64,000 nucleotides of DNA from a bacterium (GTDB taxonomy: Bacteria; Planctomycetota; Planctomycetia; Planctomycetales; Planctomycetaceae): assembly GCA_016125225.1 (NCBI GenBank), contig WGME01000003.1, positions 992,001-1,056,000 on the forward strand, in the 5' to 3' direction. The notes beneath the pieces are model-generated. The model saw nothing but the letters and a program-made list of their open reading frames with translations. It made no database searches and had not been told where the DNA came from. A program made the position numbers and the translations under genes. Below, in pieces: positions 15,349 to 22,844 of this stretch; positions within the stretch are counted from its first letter, which is position 1, and each line of letters begins with the position of its first letter.

Positions 15349-17007
15349 TTAAGGTACGACTTGCGTCCTTGCCGGGATGACGGGGGCCAGAATGCGGGAC
15401 GCTGCCCCGGAATGGAGTTGCAGTCGGTTCGTTGCGACCTGTGTTGATGCGGGGGCATCGATAGTCAACGGAGCTCCGGTGTTGGGATTCGGTTCAAAGA
15501 ACGGGGCACCGGTACTGGCGACGGTGACCCGAATCCGATGCCCGCGATTGAAACACTGGCTCAGCCAACCGACATCAAAAGTAACCGGCACAACCTCGCC
15601 TGGCGTGAGAAAGACTTCCTTGTCATAGCCTTCGCGATAACGCACCCGGCGGACGTAGTCCATGATCAGAATCGAGCGGCCGTCGGGATAGACATCACAG
15701 ATCCGCACGATCAGATCGGTGTCCGGGGCGTCCGATGACAGGAACATTTCCGCCGTCACCTTGCCGGTCCACTCAACGGGAGTCGTGAGTTCCTCGGTGG
15801 TAAAGGTGAGCACATTCGGTTGAGATTCAAAGTCGCGGGCATCACGAGCCCCAGGGAAGGCCCGCCCCGGAATCGACGCGGGTTGCTGGGGATCAGCCTT
15901 GTAGACCAGTTCGCCAGTAGAGGCTTTCGACGGCGTTCCTGTGAGCTGTCGATCGACCTGCAGATAATAGGGGGTCGACAACGTTTCTTTCAGGGGCCAA
16001 TCGGCAGCGGTGCGCCATTCATTGCCGGGGGCATCAGCTTCACCGACCGCTCCCATCACGTAATACCGCACGGTGGGATCGCGTTCGACACCGTTGTCGA
16101 TTCCTTTGAGATAGTGATCGAACCAGCGGATCATGTGGTCATCGAGCGGGAAGCGGGCATTTTCCGGATAGGTCAGCTCGCCGGTGACATTGACGTTCTT
16201 CACGCGACCATGCAGCCAGGGACCACACAGCAACTGCTGCTGCCCGCGTGATTGGGGACCGCCGCGGTGTTGTCGCCCAATGTAGCTGTCGATGGAACCG
16301 ACGCACATGAAGTCGTACCAGCTACCGATGGTAAAGCAGGGAACGTTCATTTTGTCGAAATGTTGCGAGCAGTCTTCGGCGGCCCAGTAGGCATCGAACG
16401 TGGGATGCCGGAACCATTCCTCCAGCAACGGGGTATTGTGCTCAGGGACACGGCAGACTTTGGACATCTCCTTGAAGCGTTCAGGACGAGTGGTCCCACC
16501 GATGCGATAACCTTCATGATAGAGGCTCAAGCCCGTATCGATCATGTATTGCGCGGTGAGGTGCGGCGGGGCTGCAACGGCGAGGAAGTTCTGTGCGAAC
16601 CCAGCCTGCGAACTGCCAAACGTGCCCACTTTTCCCGTGGACCAGGGCTGCACGGCGAGCCATTCCACCAGATCGTAACCGTCCTGCAGTTCGCCCCAAC
16701 CCAAGGCCCGGTAACCCTGCCAGATTCCCTCCGATTCCTGCGAGCCGCGGAAGTTCGCCAAGACCACGACATAGCCCTGCTGCGCTAACCGAGTGAACTG
16801 ATCGCGAACGCTGGACGTGTTGCCATTGGCATAGCGTTGTTCGAGCAACACGGGCCACTGGCCCTCACCTGCCGGGCGATACAAGTATGCCGAGAGACGC
16901 ACGCCATCGCGCATGGGGATCATCAGGTGCTCTTCAAGAATTTCCGTTGCATGCAACGCGGTCGAGTACAGGCAGACTAGGCCAATCGACAAAATCCAGC
17001 GAGTCAT
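15349..17007 (-). CDS. Secreted CocE/NonD-family alpha/beta hydrolase
   Basis: From ATG 17007 the product is 552 residues with a signal peptide (RWILSIGLVCLYSTALHA). A TTG at 17049 would add 14 basic residues and hide the signal, so it is less likely. The family comprises X-Pro dipeptidyl-peptidase/cocaine-esterase-like serine hydrolases. Visible elements are the opening IPMRDGVRLSAYLYRP, the oxyanion-side RGSQESEG, the nucleophile elbow GTFGSSQAG (about residues 130-138), the acid region DTDLIVRICDVYPDG and the late His in NRGHRIRVTV, followed by the C-terminal jelly-roll of this family. It should cleave ester or amide bonds in the periplasm or outside the cell; the substrate is unknown. It is divergent from the symporter gene, with a long inverted repeat in between. 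Confidence 0.85.
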   Translation of the reverse strand: MTRWILSIGLVCLYSTALHATEILEEHLMIPMRDGVRLSAYLYRPAGEGQWPVLLEQRYANGNTSSVRDQFTRLAQQGYVVVLANFRGSQESEGIWQGYRALGWGELQDGYDLVEWLAVQPWSTGKVGTFGSSQAGFAQNFLAVAAPPHLTAQYMIDTGLSLYHEGYRIGGTTRPERFKEMSKVCRVPEHNTPLLEEWFRHPTFDAYWAAEDCSQHFDKMNVPCFTIGSWYDFMCVGSIDSYIGRQHRGGPQSRGQQQLLCGPWLHGRVKNVNVTGELTYPENARFPLDDHMIRWFDHYLKGIDNGVERDPTVRYYVMGAVGEADAPGNEWRTAADWPLKETLSTPYYLQVDRQLTGTPSKASTGELVYKADPQQPASIPGRAFPGARDARDFESQPNVLTFTTEELTTPVEWTGKVTAEMFLSSDAPDTDLIVRICDVYPDGRSILIMDYVRRVRYREGYDKEVFLTPGEVVPVTFDVGWLSQCFNRGHRIRVTVASTGAPFFEPNPNTGAPLTIDAPASTQVATNRLQLHSGAASRILAPVIPARTQVVP

Positions 17008-17104
17008 GAGGCCAGCTTTCCGTCGGGGAGTGAATCGCGCGCGATGCAATCATAACGTGCCCTGACACAGGCGTCTTCAATCGCTGCGGTATCAGGGCAA
17101 AAAT

Positions 17105-17146
17105 CTCTCTTTCAGTACTCAACTCAGAATGTTTTTTGAAAGAGAG
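17105..17146 (-). promoter_or_regulatory. Inverted repeat with T-run in the CocE gene leader
   Basis: Perfect 10-base arms CTCTCTTTCA (17105-17114) and TGAAAGAGAG (17137-17146) with a 22-base loop. Read on the minus strand the stem is followed by ATTTTTG, so in the leader of the CocE-type gene (start 17007) it resembles a weak terminator or attenuator. Read on the plus strand it lies about 60 bases before the symporter start and could be an operator. A second pair, GCCCTGA (17059-17065) / TCAGGGC (17092-17098), lies next to it. Confidence 0.4.
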
Positions 17147-17207
17147 TGTGGATATTATTTGCCGCCATTGCTCGCGTGTTTGGCCGTTCCCACACGGAGA
17201 GTGGTGC

Positions 17208-18695
17208 ATGCTCGTTGCCTGTGTGCTGGTCTACATGGTCGCCACGATTGCTACCGGCTTGTATGCCGCACGCATGGTGCATGGGTCGAAAGACTTCATG
17301 GTGGCGGGTCGGTCTTTGCCCTTGTACATGAACTTTGCGTGCGTGTTTGCCACGTGGTTTGGTGCGGAAACCGTACTGTCCGTCTCTTCGAAGTTTGCTC
17401 ACGAGGGCTTGGGATTTGTCTCAGGTGATCCGTTCGGGGCTTCCTTCTGTCTTGTGTTGGTCGCCTTTTTTTTTGCCCGCACGTTCTACCGCATGGAATT
17501 ACTGACCATCGGCGACTACTACCACAAGCGGTATGGCAAAACCGTCGAGATGATCACGTCATTGGGAATCGCGAGTTCCTATCTTGGCTGGACGAGTGCC
17601 CAACTCTCAGCACTCGGATTAACCATTCATGTGCTGTTTGAAGGCGTGAGTTTGAATCAGGCCATCGTCATTGGGGCGTGCATCGTTACGGTCTATACCT
17701 TGTTTGGCGGGATGTGGTCGATCGCATTGACCGATGTGATTCAGACGGCCGCCATTGTTTTAGGTCTCACATTGGTGGCCATCCTGCTGGCGAATAAAGC
17801 GGGTGGGTTTGATGCCGTGATGGCCCATGCGCACCAAGCAGGAAAACTTCATCCGCTGCCGCATGTCACCACGTCGGCCTGGATGATCTTCGTGGGCGAG
17901 TTCATCACCATGTCGTTGGGGTCGATTCCCCAGCAGGATGTGTTTCAGCGGGTGACCAGTGCCCGGAACGAACGAACGGCTGTGATCGGCACCTTTGCCG
18001 GAGGGCTCTTCTATTTCTTCTTCTCGTTCGTACCGATGTTCATTGCCTATTCCGCCGTGGTGATTGATCCGAAGTTCGCTGCCCTGTTTGAGTCGGAAGA
18101 TACTCGGCTGGTCCAACGGATTCTGCCCGATCTGATTCTGCATTCCACACCGATCTGGTGTCAGGTGCTGTTCTTCGGCGCGCTATTGTCAGCCATCTTG
18201 TCGACCGCTAGCGGAACATTATTGGCACCGGCGAGCATGCTGTCCGAGAACGTGCTGCGGCCTTTCACGCGGCATCTGAAAGATCGTCAGTTGCTGTGGT
18301 TGCTGCGGGCGATTCTGGTCGCGGTTGCCATTACGGCGACATCGATTTCCGTGAGCAGCAACAGCACGATGTATGAGATGGTCGAGGCAGGTTACAGCGT
18401 CACCTTGGTGATCGCGTTCGTGCCGTTGGCCTGCGGTATCTATTGGAAACGCTCATCGACACAGGGTGCGATCGTATCGATGTTGGTCGCCGTCCCCATC
18501 TGGCTGGGCGCGAAGTACTACTGGTTGCCGGATGAACCCACGGGCTTCTGGGACAGTGTGCCGCCGCAGTTGTATGGACTGGCGGCATCGTTGTTCGGCA
18601 TGGTGGCAGGTTCGCTGCTGCCGCCGATCATTCGACATGCACCGGGCCAGATCGATGACGCTGATGTGCTGCGTCGTCCGGCGATGGGCCACTGA
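17208..18695 (+). CDS. Sodium:solute symporter (SSS family)
   Basis: Start set at ATG 17208, where GGAGAG lies 6 bases upstream; the in-frame TTG 17136 would add a Cys/His-rich stretch unlike the family. The 495-residue product has about 13 membrane helices. The N-terminus reads VYMVATIATGLYAARMVHGSKDFMVAGRSLPLYM, and GDYYHKRYGK after helix 3 is a strong SSS mark. The central part has FGGMWSIALTDVIQ and SLGSIPQQDVFQRV, typical of the sodium/substrate region. It should import an organic solute with sodium; the substrate is unknown. It is divergent from the CocE-type hydrolase gene, which might release the solute, but this is speculation. Confidence 0.87.
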   Translation: MLVACVLVYMVATIATGLYAARMVHGSKDFMVAGRSLPLYMNFACVFATWFGAETVLSVSSKFAHEGLGFVSGDPFGASFCLVLVAFFFARTFYRMELLTIGDYYHKRYGKTVEMITSLGIASSYLGWTSAQLSALGLTIHVLFEGVSLNQAIVIGACIVTVYTLFGGMWSIALTDVIQTAAIVLGLTLVAILLANKAGGFDAVMAHAHQAGKLHPLPHVTTSAWMIFVGEFITMSLGSIPQQDVFQRVTSARNERTAVIGTFAGGLFYFFFSFVPMFIAYSAVVIDPKFAALFESEDTRLVQRILPDLILHSTPIWCQVLFFGALLSAILSTASGTLLAPASMLSENVLRPFTRHLKDRQLLWLLRAILVAVAITATSISVSSNSTMYEMVEAGYSVTLVIAFVPLACGIYWKRSSTQGAIVSMLVAVPIWLGAKYYWLPDEPTGFWDSVPPQLYGLAASLFGMVAGSLLPPIIRHAPGQIDDADVLRRPAMGH

Positions 18696-18738
18696 TTTTT
18701 TGCTGAATCATCTCGCCGACGCGTCAGCGATCGGACAC

Positions 18739-19815
18739 TCAGGCAGCCCGGCGGCGAGCAGACGCATGTCGGACCACATTGGCTCCGACGGCTCCCGTGG
18801 GCGTGCCTTCCCATTGATGATTCGCAATCGATGTCAGCACCTGATCGGCGGCTTCCATCGCTGCCAAAGCCTGTACCCCATCGACGATGGGTGCCCGGCC
18901 TGATTGCACACAGGCGAGGAACGCGGTCAATTCAGCCGTCAAAGCGTCGCCAGAGGGCACGGGCAAATCTTGCACTTCGATCAGCTTGCCAAAGACGTCG
19001 GCCTTGAGGGCTTCCAGATTGGCATCGGGGCGACGCGCCTGTTCAATCGGAGAATCACCGAACATCAGCGAAACCGAAGGGGCATAGCGCTGCACAGTGC
19101 GCTGTTGAAGGTCGATGTTGACGCAGCCAGACGCCGTCCAGATCTGGGCACTCCGTTGAACCGTCGGGCTGATCCGGCTGGCAACCAGATCGGCAATACA
19201 GCCATTCGCAAAATGCAGCCGTGCCTGCGCGGCATCTTCGTGTTGTCCCATCACCGTCACGCCGAAGGCTTCCACATGCCGGATCGGGCAGCGGTTCAGC
19301 GACAGAACGAGATCGAGATCGTGAATCATCAAGTCATGGACGACACCGATGTCAGTCGACCGATAAGTAAATCCGCTCGTCCGTTCCATGCGGATGTACT
19401 TGGGCGATGAGCACCAGGAAAGAGCCGTCTGCCAGGCGGGATTGAACCGCTCGATGTGACCGACTTGCAACAGCGTGCGATGCCGATCGGCCAGATCAAC
19501 GATGGCTCGCGCGGCATCAACACAATGGGCCAATGGCTTTTCGATCATCACCGGGATGCCGGCCCGCAGGAAATCGGCGGCGACCGAAAGATGAGCGACC
19601 GTGGGAACCACAATCGAAACTGCGTCGACATCGGGAAGCATCTGGCGATAGTCGGCGACCCAGCGGGCGGAATGTTTGGCGGCGACTTCGCGGCCACGTT
19701 CCGCATGAGAATCAGCCACGGCTACTAGTTCCACGCCGGGCATTTCACTCAGAATGCGAGCATGGTGACGTCCCAGGGCTCCGACACCTACGACTCCGAA
19801 TCGCACTGAACTCAT
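18739..19815 (-). CDS. Gfo/Idh/MocA-family NAD(P)-dependent oxidoreductase, possibly GnnA-like
   Basis: A 358-residue oxidoreductase. The Rossmann start is FGVVGVGALGRHHARIL (residues 6-22), with an acidic strand end VAVADSH. The EKP motif is IEKPLA (about 93-98), and GHIERFNPA and STDIGVVHDLMIHDLDLVLSL contain the usual catalytic Lys/Asp/His region. Members oxidise or reduce a sugar or sugar nucleotide with NAD(P). Its ATG overlaps the lpxA stop by four bases (19812-19815). In bacteria making lipid A with 2,3-diamino sugars, GnnA, a member of this superfamily encoded next to lpxA, oxidises UDP-GlcNAc at C3. The position suggests that role, but no GnnB aminotransferase is in the window and other sugar dehydrogenase roles are possible. 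Confidence 0.85.
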   Translation of the reverse strand: MSSVRFGVVGVGALGRHHARILSEMPGVELVAVADSHAERGREVAAKHSARWVADYRQMLPDVDAVSIVVPTVAHLSVAADFLRAGIPVMIEKPLAHCVDAARAIVDLADRHRTLLQVGHIERFNPAWQTALSWCSSPKYIRMERTSGFTYRSTDIGVVHDLMIHDLDLVLSLNRCPIRHVEAFGVTVMGQHEDAAQARLHFANGCIADLVASRISPTVQRSAQIWTASGCVNIDLQQRTVQRYAPSVSLMFGDSPIEQARRPDANLEALKADVFGKLIEVQDLPVPSGDALTAELTAFLACVQSGRAPIVDGVQALAAMEAADQVLTSIANHQWEGTPTGAVGANVVRHASARRRAA

Positions 19816-20666
19816 GCCGCCCTCCGCTGGCTGACAGAACTCGAATCTGTCTGTGGTTGATTCCGAATGGCTTCCCGAGCGCGACCACTTTTTCCTTGAG
19901 CAGACCGTTCGACAAAATCGAGCAGCAACATCAGTTCTGACGGCAACTCGCTCGTTTGCTGCTCAAAATGCTGACGCACGACTGCATGCGACTTGTGTTC
20001 GCGGTACAGCAGTTTGAAGGCCTGCTTGATCTGCTGAATCGAGCTTTCGGCGAATCCACGGCGACGCATGCCGACCAGATTCACTGTCATGATTTCTGGA
20101 TTGTCGCTACCCGCCGCAAGCATGAATGGTGCGATATCCTGCGGGACACGGCAACCCCCGCTGACAAAGGCCGAAGTGCCAATCGTCGCGAAGTGATGTA
20201 CCACCGAATTGCCGGAAACGATGGCAAAATCGTGGACATGCACATGACCACCCAGCAGCACGCCGTTGCACAGAATCGTGTTGTTGAAGACGTGGCAGTT
20301 GTGGGCCACATGGGCATTGGCCATCAGGAAATTCCGGTGACCGATGCGGGTCACGCCGTCTTCCTTATCTGCCCCACGATTGACCGTGACGCCTTCGCGG
20401 AAAGTGTTTTCGTCGCCGATTTCGACCCGCGTGGGGCCGTCTTTGTAACCAATGTCCTGGGGTTCGGCACCGATCACTGCCCCCGGCCAGAAACGGTTTC
20501 GGGTACCGACGGTGGTATGCCCCTGAATTGACACGTGCGAATCGAGCAGGCAGCCATCCCCGATCACCACATGCGGTCCGACAACGCAAAACGGTCCGAT
20601 GGTCACATCGCTTCCAAGTTCCGCACGAGGAGAAACATCAGCGAGAGGGGAGATGCTCACTGTCAT
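19812..20666 (-). CDS. lpxA: Acyl-ACP--UDP-sugar O/N-acyltransferase LpxA
   Basis: First enzyme of lipid A synthesis: it acylates the 3-position of UDP-GlcNAc (or of a 3-amino analogue). Start set at ATG 20666, giving MTVSISPLADVSPRA, which aligns with the known N-terminus of LpxA; a TTG at 20699 is less likely. Residues 8-180 are left-handed beta-helix hexapeptide repeats (IGPFCVVGPHVVIGDG and so on). The catalytic histidine is H122 in NAHVAHNCHV (E. coli H125). The C-terminal helical domain starts near MRRRGFAESSIQQIKQAFKLLYR. At 284 residues it is about 20 longer than E. coli LpxA because of a Ser/Gln/Arg-rich tail. It follows lpxC by 69 bases and overlaps the oxidoreductase gene. Confidence 0.93.
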   Translation of the reverse strand: MTVSISPLADVSPRAELGSDVTIGPFCVVGPHVVIGDGCLLDSHVSIQGHTTVGTRNRFWPGAVIGAEPQDIGYKDGPTRVEIGDENTFREGVTVNRGADKEDGVTRIGHRNFLMANAHVAHNCHVFNNTILCNGVLLGGHVHVHDFAIVSGNSVVHHFATIGTSAFVSGGCRVPQDIAPFMLAAGSDNPEIMTVNLVGMRRRGFAESSIQQIKQAFKLLYREHKSHAVVRQHFEQQTSELPSELMLLLDFVERSAQGKSGRAREAIRNQPQTDSSSVSQRRAA

Positions 20667-20735
20667 GGAAGAACTCGCGTTACTCACAACGGGTTTCAAA
20701 GGGATGTTTCGTAACCAGGGAAGCGGATTCCGTCT

Positions 20736-21647
20736 CTATGCGGCATGGCAGGTCGCCCAATCGGTCGGGCCGGTCTGGATCAGACCCTGCTCGGCAATCT
20801 GACGACAGATTTCGTGATTGAAGCGATGACCCGATCGGAAGGCTCGGAAGTGTCCGTGGATGTCACACCCGAGCAGGGCGAAATCACCCACGCAATCGAG
20901 AATTTTGTGTCGCACGCATTCATCAACCGCACGCAGTTCGTTATCGATGATGCCGTCGTTGCCGAAGATCAGCAAATCTCGTGGCTTCACTCGTGTGCCA
21001 TAGCCTTGGGCTTTCAGAGCTTCGGCCTCGGCTTCCAGCACGAAGGTGCGAGCGAACGCAAAATTGGTGATGAATGTTTCCGGCGTGAATTCAAAGGTGA
21101 GCATCTGGGGGCGGATGGGTGAGCGGGGGCCGTAGTCCAATTCGTAGGTAATGACGAGGGATCGTCGCAGAATGGGACCAGCGGAGAGTTCACTACCTGT
21201 CCCGGCAGCATCACCCACTTTGGCTTCCCCACGCACTGTCAGAATGGAACGCGGGCTGGTTTGTTCGCAGATATCGGCTTCGAGCAAAGCCTGAAGAAAA
21301 TGCAGGCTGCTGCCATCACCTCCGGGTGGTTCCGGCGCGTTCAATTGAATGAGACAGTTATCAATCTGCAGGCCAGCGAGGGCGGCCATGGCATGTTCCA
21401 CCATTTCCACCGTGGCAGCTCCATTGGAAATGGCGGTGCGACGTTGACGGGGAACAACAGAGTCCAGAGTCGCGGGGATCGGTGCCGTGCCCGGCAGATC
21501 GACCCGCTGGAAAGCAATTCCGGCATTCTCATCGGCGGGATGAAACGTCATGGTGATATCAGCCCCGGTCAGGAAGCCAAAACCACGCACCACGGCCGAT
21601 CGAGCGAGTGTTCTTTGCCCACGGAATTGCATAGCCCGGAAATCCAT
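20736..21647 (-). CDS. lpxC: UDP-3-O-acyl-N-acetylglucosamine deacetylase LpxC
   Basis: The zinc amidase of lipid A synthesis, which removes the acetyl group from UDP-3-O-acyl-GlcNAc. At 303 residues it has the usual LpxC length without a FabZ fusion. Key residues are visible: E84 and H85 in EMVEHAMAAL (catalytic base and zinc ligand), H247 and D251 in VRHKILDCVGDFALLG (zinc ligands), and H274 in RSGHRFNHEI (general acid). The first residues QFRGQRTLARSAVVRGFGFLTG match the family start. It lies between ompH (98 bases upstream) and lpxA (69 bases downstream) and is probably in one transcript. LpxD, LpxB and FabZ are not in the window. Confidence 0.95.
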   Translation of the reverse strand: MDFRAMQFRGQRTLARSAVVRGFGFLTGADITMTFHPADENAGIAFQRVDLPGTAPIPATLDSVVPRQRRTAISNGAATVEMVEHAMAALAGLQIDNCLIQLNAPEPPGGDGSSLHFLQALLEADICEQTSPRSILTVRGEAKVGDAAGTGSELSAGPILRRSLVITYELDYGPRSPIRPQMLTFEFTPETFITNFAFARTFVLEAEAEALKAQGYGTRVKPRDLLIFGNDGIIDNELRAVDECVRHKILDCVGDFALLGCDIHGHFRAFRSGHRFNHEICRQIAEQGLIQTGPTDWATCHAA

Positions 21648-21745
21648 GCAGGATGGACAAGTAAAGAAAACAGGAAGATATGCAAGGTGACCCCGGCGTC
21701 AAGTTAGCCGGGGTCACGCCTCACAATAGGTCGACCAATAATCGA

Positions 21746-22393
21746 CTAGTTACGCGGGGCCGTGGGCTTGCCCGCGGTGGCTCCGAACTTCTTATTCAGA
21801 TAGTCGGTGACCGACAGGGTGATGTCGTCTTCCGCACGATGGAAGACCACCTGACGGTTCATGCCTTCGATGAGCTTCTGTGCATTGTCGGTGTCGAGTT
21901 CTTCGCTGTTGAAGCGAATGACCAGCGTGTAGTTGTAGTAGTTCGCATACTTGGCAACGGCATCGGCCACGTCCATGTAAACCGTGTGGTAGATCTGCGA
22001 TTCTTCCTTGAGGAAGTCACGCTGAGCAGCACGACGGAAAGCTTCGAATTCAGCGGACGCCTTGGCGAGCTGCTGTTCAGCCGCGTTGAAGTCGTCGCTG
22101 TTTTCCTTGAAATTCTTCATTTTCGCCTGCAATTCCTGCAGGGCGGTGGCTCGTTGCTTGGCTTCGTCTTCGCTGACCTGGATCTTGGCCTTCAGGTCTT
22201 CACGCAGCATCGAGAACTTGGAGTAGTTCTTGAAGACATGGGCCATGTCGATCAGGGCCACCTTGTGGGGGGCGCTGGACGACTTCGCGGGAGCAGCGGC
22301 TCCGCCGGTCGCGGCACCCTGCTGGCTCCAGGCCACACCCAGGCACGACAGAACGGCGGCAACCGCCAACGCGGACAGAATTGACTTCTTCAC
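21746..22393 (-). CDS. ompH: OmpH/Skp-family periplasmic chaperone
   Basis: Start set at GTG 22393, which has AAGGAG about 10 bases upstream and begins directly with a signal peptide (KKSILSALAVAAVLSCLGVAWS). ATG 22456 would put 21 polar residues before the signal, which is unlikely. The mature protein has a short beta part (KVALIDMAHVFKNYSKFS), then long charged helices (about residues 60-150) forming the Skp tentacles, then a closing segment with VAKYANYYNYTLVIRF. Skp carries unfolded outer-membrane proteins through the periplasm. Next to lpxC-lpxA it forms the envelope operon seen in many Gram-negatives, though bamA and lpxD are missing here. Confidence 0.88.
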   Translation of the reverse strand: MKKSILSALAVAAVLSCLGVAWSQQGAATGGAAAPAKSSSAPHKVALIDMAHVFKNYSKFSMLREDLKAKIQVSEDEAKQRATALQELQAKMKNFKENSDDFNAAEQQLAKASAEFEAFRRAAQRDFLKEESQIYHTVYMDVADAVAKYANYYNYTLVIRFNSEELDTDNAQKLIEGMNRQVVFHRAEDDITLSVTDYLNKKFGATAGKPTAPRN

Positions 22394-22538
22394 GGCTAAT
22401 GCACTCCTTTGCGTGGCCGAGCTGTTGAGAGGGCTCACAGGGTTCTCGATGGGCATTCACGCGGCAGCATCCAGCCTTCGCGGGAACGGTCACCTGGGTG
22501 AACCGTACAGTGTTCACTTTCGGCGACACAGCGCCCGT

Positions 22539-22566
22539 ATTCTGCACACCTCGCGAAATGCGTCAA
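22539..22566 (-). promoter_or_regulatory. Candidate sigma70-type promoter of the ompH-lpxC-lpxA operon
   Basis: Minus strand: -35 TTGACG (22561-22566), 16-base spacer, -10 CAGAAT (22539-22544). Matches are 5/6 and 4/6 to consensus. It would start transcription about 140 bases before the GTG of ompH. Confidence 0.4.
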
Positions 22567-22625
22567 GATGAGGCCGGAAACCGGTGACAGGTTCTGTTAA
22601 GGATCGAGTCGGATGCCCTCGACTC

Positions 22626-22640
22626 CGGCAAGACTTGCCG
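22626..22640. repeat. Short palindrome, CGGCAAG-type
   Basis: CGGCAAG-A-CTTGCCG, seven-base arms with one base between. The flanks (CTCGA before, CTGTTTCG after) resemble those of a second palindrome at 39002-39018, so the two may be copies of a small dispersed intergenic element. Confidence 0.4.
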
Positions 22641-22725
22641 CTGTTTCGCAGTGACAGAATCACTTAGCGGATAATCAGTTGAGATTCATTTTCCTGCCGA
22701 TGGAGAAATCTGCGTCAGTTCACTT

Positions 22726-22754
22726 TTGACGCAGGCTCTCTAAAGTGATACACT
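22726..22754 (+). promoter_or_regulatory. Candidate sigma70-type promoter of the Ser/Thr kinase gene
   Basis: -35 TTGACG (22726-22731), exact 17-base spacer, -10 TACACT (22749-22754). The match is good at the most conserved positions. The leader to ATG 22845 would be about 84 bases. Confidence 0.5.
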
Positions 22755-22844
22755 CCTTGCAGTTATGCGGAGTTCTTTCAGGCAGTCCGGTCGCGTCTGC
22801 CATTCCCTTCGTCTCATGTTACTTTCCGGCTGGCGAGGTGTCGC

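Larger units (their letters stand above)
22394..22844. other. Divergent intergenic region, 451 bases
   Basis: Holds promoters for the ompH-lpx operon (leftward) and the Ser/Thr kinase (rightward), listed separately, and the palindrome CGGCAAG-A-CTTGCCG (22626-22640). I see no gene; the ORFs that cross it are frame shadows. The ompH leader would be about 140 bases, long enough for regulation, but I found no recognisable riboswitch. Confidence 0.6.
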
